64,000 nucleotides of DNA. Source: Acridotheres tristis. Lineage: Eukaryota; Chordata; Aves; Passeriformes; Sturnidae. Below, in pieces: positions 12,700 through 24,100 of this stretch. The stretch's first letter is position 1. Each line of letters begins with the position of its first letter. A program made the translations under genes and the position numbers. Below the pieces are notes generated by a model, which was not told the DNA's origin, did not search any database, and worked only from the letters and a program-made list of their open reading frames with translations. The stretch is taken from positions 63,790,933-63,854,932 of the forward strand of contig CM072886.1 in assembly GCA_037013685.1 (NCBI GenBank), read 5' to 3'.

Positions 12700-13421
12700 T
12701 GTTAGGGGTTGGATTGTTCCCCTTTTCTTTCTGTGAATTCCTCCCATTGTTATGCTAAGTAGTTGTGGCTACACCTTAAAACATAGATAATGTTCTCTCG
12801 TAGGGGGGTGGGTGGAGGAGGAGGAGGGGGGGGAGAACCGGAAAAGAAAAGGTGGGAGAGGGGGCTGGGGTGGGGACTCTCTCTCGCTGGGCTCGTGGAC
12901 GGAGAGGACACCCCCGTGCTCCGCTCTGGCATCTCCCCTGACATCTCAGCGCTCAGACCCCCGCTCCCTGCCTGGGACATCGCTCTGCTGCTCTCCCATC
13001 TCACCCTACTATCTCCGGACACTCTGCGGAGCACCATGACCGACACCGTGAAGGGGAGTCACCTTCTCACCCCCGCTCACCTCTGGGCCGCGGCCGCCAT
13101 CACTCCAGCCCTCTGCAACTGCGCGGGACCCGCCCTGCCCCCACAGCACCGGTAACCGAGCACAGGGAGACGGCCTGCAGCCAAAGGGGACTGGAGCGGA
13201 GCTAGACTGTTCTGTTCTGTTGCCAATTTTCTTATAGCTGTTGTTGTTTTCTGCCTTGTTAAATACCAGTAAAGAACTGTTATTTCACATCCCCATATCT
13301 CCTGCCTGAAAGCATCTGATTTGGACCTAAAATAATTAAAAGGGAGGGGGGTGCACTCTGCATTGCAGAAAAGGGGCTCTTGCCTTTCCTTAAACCATAC
13401 CTGTCTTTTCAAACCAAGACA
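12700..13421 (+). mobile_element. complete solo LTR of an avian endogenous retrovirus
   Basis: The 722-bp element starts TGTTAGGGG and ends CCAAGACA, so it has the TG...CA ends of an LTR. It is flanked on both sides by GGGAC (12695-12699 and 13422-13426), a perfect 5-bp target-site duplication. Inside are a G-rich and CpG-rich middle (12803-13150) and an AGTAAA poly(A)-like signal about 150 bp before the 3' end. No internal retroviral genes flank it, so it is a solo LTR left by recombination between two LTRs. Its 3' half resembles LTRs of songbird ERVs as I remember them; the exact family is not established. The open frame at 12790-13155 is a low-complexity by-product. Confidence 0.85.
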
Positions 13422-13426
13422 GGGAC
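13422..13426. repeat. target-site duplication, right (GGGAC)
   Basis: These five bases immediately follow the terminal CA of the LTR and match the left copy exactly. Confidence 0.85.
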
Positions 13427-13515
13427 GGCTACCTTCTATTTTCTGTAAGATAGCTGTCACATTTTAAGGTTATTAAAATATTCCAAATATGTCATCCTAT
13501 GGTTCCAAACTGGTA

Positions 13516-13516
<1 letters not shown>

Positions 13517-13553
<37 letters not shown>

Positions 13554-13576
13554 ATTATAATTATAATTATAATAAT
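13517..13576. repeat. (ACT)n microsatellite followed by AT-rich (AATTAT)n
   Basis: About twelve uninterrupted ACT units (13517-13553) run directly into AATTAT units and further AT-rich sequence. An array this pure is expected to vary in length between individuals. Confidence 0.95.
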
Positions 13577-13687
13577 ACAATAGATTAATTCACATCACAT
13601 CCCCAAGCGTTGCAGAACCACACAGCATTCAGAACTGAAGAAAGAATTAATCTTGGAATCGAGTAATTTTGGAGCAATAAATAGATG

Positions 13688-13754
13688 TGATCCATGTATA
13701 TAGACCTTGGATATACATGGATATATACATACATGTATATATATACATGGATCA
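13688..13754. repeat. 15-bp perfect inverted repeat in an ATAC/ATGG-rich tract
   Basis: TGATCCATGTATATA at 13688-13702 is the exact reverse complement of 13740-13754, with a 37-nt spacer that itself contains further atatacatgg and acatgtatat palindromes. The arrangement can form a cruciform or hairpin. It is probably a by-product of a dinucleotide- and tetranucleotide-like tract, not a gene. Confidence 0.85.
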
Positions 13755-13824
13755 TACATACGTGATCAAACATATATAGTACTGCTCAGGGCAGTATGGA
13801 ATTTCAGGTATACAGTGATTCTTG

Positions 13825-13889
13825 GGGTGTCCTGTGTCCTGTGCAGGGCCAGGAGCTGGACTCGATGATCCTAATGGGTCCTTTCCAGT
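13825..13889 (+). mobile_element. CR1 LINE 3' end fragment, plus
   Basis: The block gctggactcgatgatcc, then gggtcctttccag is the signature of the CR1 3' untranslated end. It is short and truncated at both sides. Confidence 0.7.
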
Positions 13890-14019
13890 AAAAAATGAAA
13901 ACAAGTAGCAATTAGAGTTCTTCTATGTTCTGTAAGGTAAAAGCCTTCTAATCAATGTATGTTCAGTTTGGAAAACCTTAATTTTAGTTATTTAGGTGTC
14001 CCTTTCTCTAGCTCATTCT

Positions 14020-14480
14020 CCAGGCTTGTCACCTTGTTATAGAAGGCTATCAGGTTAGGCATGATTTCCTGCCCATAGATCTATGTTGACTAGTCACAAT
14101 TACCTTGACCTTCATGGTTTCAGAGTCCTCATGAATTCCAGGAGGATGTTCTCTATGACCTTTCCAGGGACTGAGATGAGGCTCACTGGCCTGCAGTTCT
14201 CCAGACCTTCCTTCTTGCTCCTCTTGAAGATAGAAGAGATACTTGGTCTCATCCACTCTCCAGGAAGGAATCCCTCCCAGTCAACAGCGTATTTCAAGGC
14301 TAATTTAGAATGGCCTCACAGTGACATCAGCCAGCTCTCTCAGCAGTCGAGGACACAACCTCTCAGGCCCTGGGAATTTAAGATATTTCCATTTGTTTTA
14401 AGTGTCCCCTAACCAGGTCATCCTCCACTGAGGATAAGTCTTCCTTGCTCCATTAGACATTCCCTCTAATCTCTTGCCTG
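14020..14480 (-). mobile_element. LINE (CR1-type) ORF2 reverse-transcriptase fragment
   Basis: The minus strand around 14112-14297 translates to a block with [20 protein letters not shown] followed by [13 protein letters not shown]. This is the conserved nucleotide-binding region of CR1-type reverse transcriptases (NYRPVSLTSVPGK in intact copies). Further along the minus strand, toward lower coordinates (about 14020-14050), a LIAFYNKVT-like stretch appears in another frame. The fragment is broken by frame changes and cannot encode an active enzyme. Its full length on the right side is uncertain. Confidence 0.75.
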
Positions 14481-17329
14481 AGACTGCTGAATGCCAGTAT
14501 GGCTGAACTACTGAAATTGTCCTTAGGACAGACATGAAAAGGACTTTCTGGCATAATGGCCAGGGCACTTCAATAGGAGATGTATAACTGAGGGGTAACC
14601 AAGGGTGTTACGTTACAACCAAGCCATGAGATACAAGAAGAAACTCTTCCTCCTCCAACCATTTTGTCAACACAATCTTTGTTATTCTATTTTTCCCAAT
14701 ACATGAAACAAACCCTTTCTTTTGAGCCACTTAAGATTTATATGCAGATTTCATCTGAATGAAAAATCCCAAACATATTATGTGTATTTTGCCTTAGACT
14801 TTTCTTCAGATGAAAGGTAAATGATATGAGTCCATCCCACTAGGTATCATTTCATGTGCTAATGTGCCAAAAATCTGTACAATACCAATGATGATGCACT
14901 TGGGATAGGTGAGCTGCAATGTGGACGCTTATTTTTCAAAACCCTATAAAGTCACACAAAAGAAAACAGAACTACTGTTGGACATATGAGGTTTTCTATT
15001 CACTGAAGTTCAGATACAAAGTTACTTATACAAATCTAATCTTGGTATGTCCAGTTCCTTAAGTGTATATGTGTGATGTGGAGTCACAGAATTGGATATT
15101 GCTCATCCATTCCCTGAGGAGGATGGAAAAATCTCACTCATTACATTATGACTTTTCCATCCTATTGTTACATGCTCACTGCATACTATCAATATTCTAC
15201 ATTTAACACTTTTTCCTGTGATGCTCAACATTGATCAATCTTCCCACATCTTCTCTCAGTGTGTACAACCACAGACACACTGAGATATATTTTGGGGGTA
15301 GGGAAAACAAGATGCTCAGGCAGCAGAAGGACTGCAGCACCAGACTAGTGACGGGGCATTCAGGGGCCCTCTGCCCAGCAGTGCACAAACCATGGGCTGG
15401 TTCACAGCAGCAGCGTTTGACCCGTTTCCTCAAAGCAGCAAGGCCCCATAATGCGAATAAGAGAGCTAAAGACTCTTAAGCTCAGGGTAGAGGAGTGCAG
15501 ACGCACAAACCTTATTTTCGGGATATGAGAGCTGATGCATCTAGACCAACCAGTTGTTTCACAGCAGACAGTTAACCACTGTTTGTGTTTGCATAGCAAG
15601 ACAAGAGGAGGGATCTTTTTATCCCTCCCTCACCTGGGAGAGGGCTGAGGCAGTCAGACATATTTGAAGTATCAACTGATTTTTAATTGCCTCTTCTGGC
15701 CTGCTTTTGAGCCAGCATGTGGGGAAAATCTCATGCCTCTCTTAATTTGTAGCACAGCTTTTGCTGATGTTGGGTACTGCTGCAAGTGCTCAGCACTTCG
15801 ACAAACCCACACTTGGTTACCTAGAGGGACACAGCAGAAGGAAGAATGAAATAACTGACTAGCTGTAAAAACTTATATGTAAACAGCATAGCAATTATTC
15901 TATATAAGGCATTTATTCTTGTCCTGAAAAAGAATTTCAGCCGCTTAAGTTTGTTGGGTTTTTTTGTCCTTTTCCAAATCCTTGCATCATTCATGGCCTC
16001 CTGTTTGTTTGTTATCATCTGCATCCTGCATTGATGAAGTGGGAATCTTGCCGAAGGCTATTATTGCAAATAAGGCTTAGTAAAATTAATATGGGCAGGA
16101 AGAGCAAGTTAAAGCAATCCAGGCAGTTTTTGTTCTACAGTGTCCTAATTTTTAATCCTTCTCTTGGCACATACAGTATCACTGAAGGTAACTGGCAACC
16201 GTATCAACTACTGGAGCCAAAATAATGTTTAGGAACTTGACTGCCTATCAGTTGTACCCCAGAAGCCAGGCAGGTAGTTAGAGTTCATGCAGAAGGTGCA
16301 AACTGTAGTGCCTTCTGCTATTCAAAATATACTTATTCAGCTTCCCACTGCTCACTTTCTTTTGGCATTAATATATTTATCTTTCCCAAGATGGGAAAGC
16401 TTCCTCCCACCCCTTTCCCTCTGCATTACACTGCTACTCATGGCACTGTGAGCTCTTGGATGGAGGACTCAACACAGCAAGGCCATGGTCCCAAACTCCC
16501 CAAGCTACCCTAACACCAAGTACTAGCGGCTGTAAGAGAAAACATTCAGGTTCATCCCCAATTCACAGCTGTGGGGTTAGGTCTTGCTGACTCCAACACA
16601 CAAAAGTTAACACCAGCAGGTTCCTCACAGGAGACTTGCAGACAGTGAGGAACAGTGAGGAACTACGTATGGTCTTTTGTAACAACTCACCTTCAGTATT
16701 TGCTTTGGAGCTCTCATGCTTTTCCCAGTTCTTGCCTGACTTAAATGAACAGCACAGACTATTTGTATAAAGATGATAAGCCTAAGAGGGATGAGAAAAT
16801 TTTACTTATGTTAATTTATAGCATACAAAAATACATAACTAAATTGTATCTCTGACTGCAGCCAAGGACTTTTCCTGTTGCAAATGCTTTCCAGCTTTAG
16901 CTAAGCCTTTTAAGAGTAAACACCAGCAGAGCTGGTTTGTGTCCGAGAGAGGGTGCTAAAACAAAATATTTACTACAAAATCTTCAGAGCTCCACAACTG
17001 CTCAATTCAGTGCTTCCACCTGCATAAATTTTTTACTTAGTTTTTATCTTACTTGCTCGCACCTGGCAATTTAATACAAGCTTTAGCTTTACGGACATAT
17101 TATACCGTAACACTTTGAAACATGGACACATTATACTGAAACACTGGAGTTTCAAAGCTGAAAATAACATTTAGAAAGACCTAACCACACCAGAGAAAAA
17201 CAAGGGAACAAACTTCCAAATTTTCACTTCAGCTGATTACTTAGATTTGATTCCATACAATTTTATTACTGTCAGTTCAGAGTTAATAAAATTAACAAAA
17301 ATTAATAAAAATTAACTGAAGAAGAAGAA

Positions 17330-17556
17330 ATTTAGGTTAGATATACAGAAGAAATTCTTTACTGTGAGGGTGGTGAGGAACTGAAACAGGTTGCCCAGGG
17401 AACCTGTGGATGCCCCATCCCAGGCAGAGGCCAAGGCCGGGTTGGATGGGGCCTTGAGCAAGCTAAAGAAACGTACCCCTGTTTATGAGAGTTTGGAGCT
17501 AGATGATCTTTAAGGTCCCTTCCAACCCAAACCATTCCATGATTCTATAAAATTCT
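17330..17556 (+). mobile_element. CR1 LINE 3' end, plus
   Basis: It contains the CR1 3' blocks in order: gaagaaattctttactgtga, caggttgcccaggga, ctgccccatccc-like, ggttggatggggc, gagctagatgatcttt and aaggtcccttccaaccc, ending in ccattccatgattctat. It is moderately diverged with a small internal change near the middle. Confidence 0.9.
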
Positions 17557-18035
17557 GTCACACTGACCTTGTAACTCCCCATAGTGTTACCAGCAAAATC
17601 GAAATCTGCAGGTACATAACCATTATCCTGTGCCAAAAAAATATAGAAAAAGGATGGATAACAGAAGAAAGATATCCTCTTTCATCTGAGCTAGATGCTC
17701 AGAGACAGAAGAGACATTTTGCCAGTGAGTTAGATAGATGCTGCTGACAGAACGATTTTGTGAAACAGGCATGTCCTGAGTTTAAATTCCAAGCTTTGGA
17801 AAAAGTCATGGTCAAGAGCAGTGACTGCTAATAGGTGACATGTTAATGGGAGACAGAAAGACTTTTCTTTCCTGAACTAAAACTTTCTCCTACTGATTGA
17901 AACTTAGTGGGAGCTGAGTGTTGCTGGTAGTTGACTGATCAGTGGTACCTTGTCCACCCTGTTTCCTACTGAGCTACAAGCCCAGTGGCACCTGTCAGCT
18001 CTGAAGTCCTTGAAACTCAAAGGTGCTTTTCCTAA

Positions 18036-18161
18036 GATGCGGAGATACCCAAAACCTGACTGGACACCACCTTTGGCAGCAGGAGACCCTGCCTGAGCAG
18101 GTCGATTGGACCAGAAGTCCAGAAGTCCCTTCCCACCTCAACCAGTCTGTGATCCTGTACA
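18036..18161 (+). mobile_element. CR1 LINE 3' end, second subfamily, plus
   Basis: It reads gatacccaaaacctgactgg, then a gcctgagcaggtcgattgga block and ends aagtcccttcccacctcaac with cagtctgtgatcctgta. The wording differs from the copy at 17330, which indicates another CR1 subfamily inserted independently. Confidence 0.85.
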
Positions 18162-20087
18162 TTAGGTAGTTTGTGATAAAGTACAACCCTTAGACCAGCA
18201 GTGCTCAAGCTAACTCCCTGTGGTATTGCACTTTGAACAGCGGTGGTTGTGTAACAACATTGCCTCAGAATGAAGTGCTGTTTAAATTGCCTTTTCTTAC
18301 TCTGCTTGTTTTCAGGGAATTTCAGCTGGAACTAAGCAAGTCTCTTTGTACATATGTCAACTTATTTTTCTGCCTTTTATCTCAGGACAACGTGCTGCTC
18401 AACAATCACTGAAAGCTGGCTGGCAGAGGTCTGCTGTGCTTGATGCCTGGGATCCAACTAAATGCATGGCATCACTCTCCCTACAAAACATATGAATCCA
18501 AATCCTGCCACAGCGCTTAAATCTCCAAATTCAGGTTGTTAGATAGGTGTTAAAAATATCCATAATGCTATTACAGCTTCTCTTAGATGCCACCAGAATC
18601 CTATTTGTTCTTCAGTGGTGACACTATTGTTTTTATAAAAAAGAAAGTTGCTACTATAGAAGGAAACTAGTTAAGGAAGAAAACTACCACTTAATATGAG
18701 TATAATGTGTCAGGATCAAGGAACTGAAGAAATTGGAAATGTGACATCTTTACCAAACTTGAATATATGTTTCCTTTCTATGTTTTAGACAAAGAGGAAC
18801 AAGAATAAAGACAATACAAAATACAAATACCTTGTATTACCGTATTCTTAGGTCTTCACACACTAACCCAGATTATTTTGGACTATATAGAAATTGGAAT
18901 AAAAATTGTGAAATCAAGGCATTGCAATGCACTGGGTCACTTCTATGTTCCTCTGTCAGTCAGCTTCCAAACTTTTCCTTGCTCTACAGCACCTAAAGAG
19001 TGCTGAGGTTTTTGGACAAAGAGGACAATTTTCTGTTTAGGGAACAAATTCTCTGGGGACAAAATAGGTATGAAAAAGTATTTCTCCTCAGTATTTCAAG
19101 ATGGTTTGTAATGACACACAAAGAATTAAATCAACAACCTATGGAAAGGATGAAATAGGGGAAAGGCCGGCAGGTCAACCTCAGGAATTGCAGCAGTTAG
19201 TGTAGACTAACGTGCTGGAGTTTGGAAGCTTGAGCAAACAAATTTGTGTGTGTAAAAGTGGGTTAGAAATTACATAAGGACACGCTTTCACGTGAATCTC
19301 CTGGCAATATCATTTCTTGGCAAGCAGCAGCCCTGGGAAGATCGCCATCCTCACTGCCCTTGGTGGACCTCTGTGTCTAGATCCAAGAGAAAGCAAGGGC
19401 TGAAAGACTGCATGGACAAAGAGCCAATCAGGAAGGAAATCTCAATGTCCAGAACATCAGTGCTACATTTTGGACAAATATAGCATATCTGTACATCAAG
19501 TAAACTTGAGCTTTTGAAGATGACACCAGTCCTGCACCACACATGGTCTCCTTATTTCTGCTGCTTATCTTACTGAAACCAGGAAACACATCTCTGAGCT
19601 CTGGTCAACCGAACTGTGAACACAGAATTGAGAAGGCAGCGATGGAAGTTCATGTATGGATGTGTAATTTCTTGACAAGTTTTCCTTTAGAAAATAAAAT
19701 AAAAATGAAAAATATTAATAGTTTAAGAAATATTATTTTGATTTTGCATACCAAATATTTCTTTATTAAAAGCAGGGATAAAGAAGGAGGAAATTTTTGA
19801 TGAAATTTGGTAGTTTAAATAAACGTTTTATAGTGGCTGTAAGACTTTGTTAGCACTTGGAACAAAAATGAGTTTTGAAGGTGTGAGGTCTTGTGCTTGC
19901 TACACTAAGCACAAAGCCACTTCCTTCCCTGACTCTTTCTCTGTTGTGGGTCAGAGGCTGAGTTGTGATGGGATGGGATCAGTAGCTCCTGTTCTGTGTG
20001 ATTTTTGTTTCCTTCCTAGCCTGCCTAAACATTTGCTTATCAATCCCTCCCTAACAGACAACTCTCCTGGGAGATGCCACAGTTGGA

Positions 20088-20150
20088 ATCATAGAATCAT
20101 TTAGACTGGCAGGGACCTCTGAGGTAACTGAGTCCAACCAGCAACCATTG
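20088..20150 (-). mobile_element. short CR1 3' end fragment, antisense
   Basis: The sequence aatcatagaatcattta then ggcagggacctctgagg and gagtccaacc is the reverse complement of a CR1 3' terminus. It lies directly beside the ELOVL2 CpG island. Confidence 0.75.
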
Positions 20151-20259
20151 GGTGGTGGATTTGGCACAGTGTGTGGAGGATTCAGGGCTTCAGGTGAAAG
20201 TTCAGCTTGTAAATACGAGTGCTGGGCCATAGACCAAACCCAAGCTGAATCCAACAGAT

Positions 20260-21150
20260 TCAGTGACCCCGTCTGCTCCCAAAGTAGCCCGACAGCGAAC
20301 TGAATCTTCCCAACAGGGCGGGTTCCAACAAAGGCAAGCGGCCGCCATCTGCCGTCACAGCCGGCTGGGTGATGGAACGGCACCACGCCGCCTCTCCCCC
20401 CGCTCACATCCTGCTGCCCACCGCCTCGCCATCCCTCCGCCCGGCTCTGCGCTCCCCCGGCCGAGCCCCGGCGGTCCCTCCCGCCCCGTGCCCGCCCTCA
20501 GCAGCGGGGCGGGCGCACCGGGGCCGGGAGGAGGCGGTGCCTTATAGGGCAGAGCCGCGCCGATACCCTGGACAGCGCCTGGCCGCCGCTCCGCCGCCAT
20601 GGTGAGTGTCCCCCGCATCCCCTGCCTTGCCCTGCCCTGCCCTTCCCGCACACATCCTCCCGGCGCCGCCTGCCCCCGAGCCGCCGCTGCCCCTCTCCTC
20701 CCTGGCCCCCGCTCCTCCGAAGAGCCCCCGCTGCCCGCCCTCCCTCCTCCCTCTGCGCTGCCCCCGCTCCCACGGGCCACATTCGGGGCGTGATTTTTCG
20801 GGGGGAAAGGGGTGGCATGGCCTCAGATGCCCCCAGCCCCTACGCGAGGCACCCGAGCCGCCCGCGCGGGTCGGGTCCAGCGGCTGAGCTTGGGCATTGT
20901 AGGGAAGGAGGGAGGGACAGAGGAGCTTCAGGGAGCGGGGAAGAAAGGATGGGGGAGAGGGAGCCCCGGGGGCATCCGCGCAGCGCGGGGAGCCGGGCGG
21001 CGTGCGGGGACAGGCACGTGGAGGAACGCGGTCCTGGGTGGAGGGAAGGAGGTAGGGATGGAGAGAGGGAGCGAGAGGTGCGCAGCCCCTGAATATCCAT
21101 CTCCCCGGGCCCCCTGCGCCCTGCCCCGCTCCGAGCAGGTGCATTCTGCT
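20260..21150 (+). promoter_or_regulatory. ELOVL2: ELOVL2 CpG-island promoter
   Basis: A roughly 0.9-kb GC- and CpG-dense block surrounds the start codon, with GC boxes such as ggggcgggcg (20505-20514) just upstream and G-rich tracts (about 20890-21080) inside the first intron. No strong TATA box is seen. In humans the CpG island at the same gene is a well-known site of age-linked methylation gain; whether this holds here is unknown. Open frames of up to 200 codons on both strands are artefacts of the low stop-codon density. Confidence 0.8.
20599..20601 (+). CDS. ELOVL2: ELOVL2 coding exon 1 (start codon only)
   Basis: The ATG in GCCGCCATG is followed at once by the donor GTGAGT at 20602. Exon 2 begins with GAG in phase 0, giving M-E-T-L-K, which aligns with the known ELOVL2 N-terminus. 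The good initiation context and CpG-island position support it. The 5' UTR start upstream is not determined. Confidence 0.85.
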
Positions 21151-24100
21151 CTACTCCGAGGTGCGTTTGAGCGTGTTACATAAACCGATTATTCCCCTTA
21201 ATTTGTTATCTTAACAGAAGCTCTTGCTTTAGCCATGCAATCTGTAGTGGAACACTTTTTTTTTTTTTTTTTTCCAATGTAATGAATGAACAATGGAGTT
21301 TTAGATTCCAGTTCGGCATGTAAAAGAGGTAAAGCGGAACAATGGAACAATGAAGTTCTTGCTCACCTATTTAGTGAGCAAGACCGATTCCTCACAGCAT
21401 ATTGTGTCTTTGCAGTCATAGTAACTTTCCCAAAGGGGCTCATCCTGTTTATAAACAGCAATGCATTAAGTGTAATGCTGGCCTTACAAAGTAGGACAGT
21501 ATCAAAGAAGTATTTTGCAGCCTTAAATTTTGAGGCACATTAGGATGAATAATTTGGCAAAGCTTGTTGTATCAGAAGCTTGAGACACGATTAACAACGG
21601 AGCCTAGTTTTTCTTTTATATGATTTATCAACAAAAATACTTTTCCCCCCCAAGTGTCTTTACATCATATATAGTAAATTCTGCCTTCCTTGAATAAAAT
21701 TCAGTTCAGACCCTCCCTCCCCCCATAAATCCAGACATGAATAATATCTAAATAGTCTTTCCATGAATTAACTTGAGTCTTCTTTCTAAAAGTCATGTAC
21801 CCACCTGCTGTTAGGTCTGAATCTGTTTCTGCTGTATATTCTATTTGCCACCAGCTCAGCCTTGGGATGATAAATATAAGAAGACCCAATTTGAAAGACC
21901 TGAAATAGTGGAGTAGTTTATGCTGCCTAAGCCCCCCTAGAATGATCCGCCCCATTACATAATTGAATTCCTATTTCCTATCAATTTGGAATATAAACAC
22001 AAAAGCTATGAGTAAATTACCATAGCTGCACAAAGCCTAAGTTAATACCATTGATATTGATAATATCTTCCATTGGGGCAGAGGAAGAAGGTTACAAAGA
22101 TACCTGGTGTTGCAGAAGGTAATGTGCATTATTTATCAGTAATTAGTACAGGTAATACCTAGGTGCTCAGGAGTACTGAGGCAGCTGGAAATAAAGCTAA
22201 AATACCCTGAACTAGGTAAAATGTTTCATCTTGATTCCTTCCAGGGCTGAGATGAAGTCAGTTATACTATGTGTGCAAATCAAGAAAGCATTAGTTGGTA
22301 ACATAGGCATTGGCAACCTCGTACCAATGTAAATTCTAGCTGAGATGTACCCTTAACCTGTTTTTTTCTGGTTCCAAGAGCTGTTCAATTAACCCTGGCA
22401 TTTTTCTTGAAATGGCTGGAAGCAATAACCAGAACTCACCATTCAGAGCTACACATGGGTTTGGATTAGCAAATTTTGCTCTTCTGTATGTCCAGTAATC
22501 TTAGTGTTCAAAAGTTTCTGACATTTCCCAAGCTTTGTTATTCATATATAGAGGCATTCTGAAGAAAGAATTGCCAGTCTGAGAAAGTCCTTGAAGTGGT
22601 ATAAAGGCTGAAGGTTACTTTGGCTCTAAAAGTTGGAAAGAGTGTCCTTGGAGTAACAGTTACTGAAAGAAAAACCTGAGCTATTGATGAAAGCTGTTGC
22701 AATGATGCTAGTTCAGGGTAAAAAGTTACAGCACATCGATTTCTAGGTGGACCTGGAGCTTGGGGGCAAGGGGTCATGGGGACATCAGAGTACACTACCA
22801 AAGGTATCAGGAGCAAATGTAGGACAAACAGATTTTTGGCCTAAGTGGTGGGAATGCTGACTAAACATTCCCTTCTCTAGTGTAGAAATAGAAATAAGCA
22901 GGTTTGTGCTGCTAGTGTCCTTTAAACTTGAGAGGTTTTTCAGCATCCTGGGTGTTCAACAATCACTATTACTTGTAGAAAGTAGCATAATGAAACTTTT
23001 TTGTTTGTTTTGAGAGTACATTTTGCTGAAGCAGGAAACCACTGCCATCACAAAGCATTAAGTATTTCCTCAGCATCCTCACCGTATGAGGGCAACCACA
23101 GTGGCTTGGCTCTTCTGCTTATGTAGTTCACTGCAGCTCTCCTTGCTTCAGTGAATCTAGGTCAAATTACACTGGCTCAGGATTTGGCTGCACCCTTGAA
23201 CTTTAAACCGATTACACATTTTGATTTGTCAGTGTATTTTCCATGGGGTTAAATCCCACTTTTATGGAGTAAGAGGGTGTATAACATTGCACAGTCATGG
23301 CAACTTATGCTTACAAAGAGACTAGGTAGCACTAAGGTAAGCATAAACATGAGGACTGTATTTAATAACTGCCAGTATCTATACCTCTACAAGGATCCAG
23401 TGGTAGAGGGAGAGACAGAAGCTAGAATATGTTTTTCGTTTCCTTCAGAAGCTTTGATACCCCTGTAATCTGAAGTCAACACAGAAAGACACCTACCTCT
23501 TGTAAGCATTCATAAGCGTCATGGCCACCATATCAGGATATGGACCTTGATATGGACATACACTGCAGAGCATGCAAAAAGGGACGTGGACAGAGCAAAA
23601 AACGCCTCTTCTTTGTTGACAGTAGCCAAAATAAACCCCTGTCTCATTGTCCACTGGTGTTTGTTAGTTTCCCTGAATACTGCATGAGAAAGAGTATTGC
23701 AAAGACAGTGTTCTAGCCCCAAACAGTGACACCCAAATTGGAAGAGAACATTTTTTCAGCAGAGATCAGCTCAGCACAAATACCTGGTGACACAACATCC
23801 AGTGCTACATCACCCACAAGATCTCTCCAGCTCCAGCAGAGTGAAGAGGGAATGGACTGCAGCAGCCCTGCAATCAATAACCAAAGCAGGAAGGCAGGGG
23901 TTTGCCAGCTGACACAATTAATAAGCTATGAGAAAACATGCTGAGAAACTGCATATAGAACAGAAAAAATAGACCCTATTTGCATAGAAACTCAAGAAGG
24001 GACACTGAGGCTTTTTGCACATGGTGGAATTGATTAGGAAAAAACCCTTCCAGGAACTGAAGTAAGAGTCCACCAATTCATTTGCATAGTTACAGATGCC

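Larger units (their letters stand above)
11471..20259. other. intergenic region between SMIM13 and ELOVL2
   Basis: This stretch holds CR1 pieces, a LINE reverse-transcriptase fragment, one solo LTR and simple repeats, each listed separately. I see no credible exon of another gene. The remaining sequence (for example 11890-12690, 14500-17300 and 18170-20080) is AT-rich unique DNA without a recognisable feature. Confidence 0.7.

Noticed and set aside
12790..13155. 121-codon plus-strand frame with a poly-Gly stretch
   Set aside because: It lies wholly inside the solo LTR, is of low complexity, and has overlapping frames of similar length on both strands.
20542..21144. 200-codon open frame on the minus strand (and several others on both strands) in the ELOVL2 CpG island
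   Set aside because: The GC-rich composition removes stop codons. The predicted peptides are Gly/Arg/Pro/Ala low complexity with no family resemblance.
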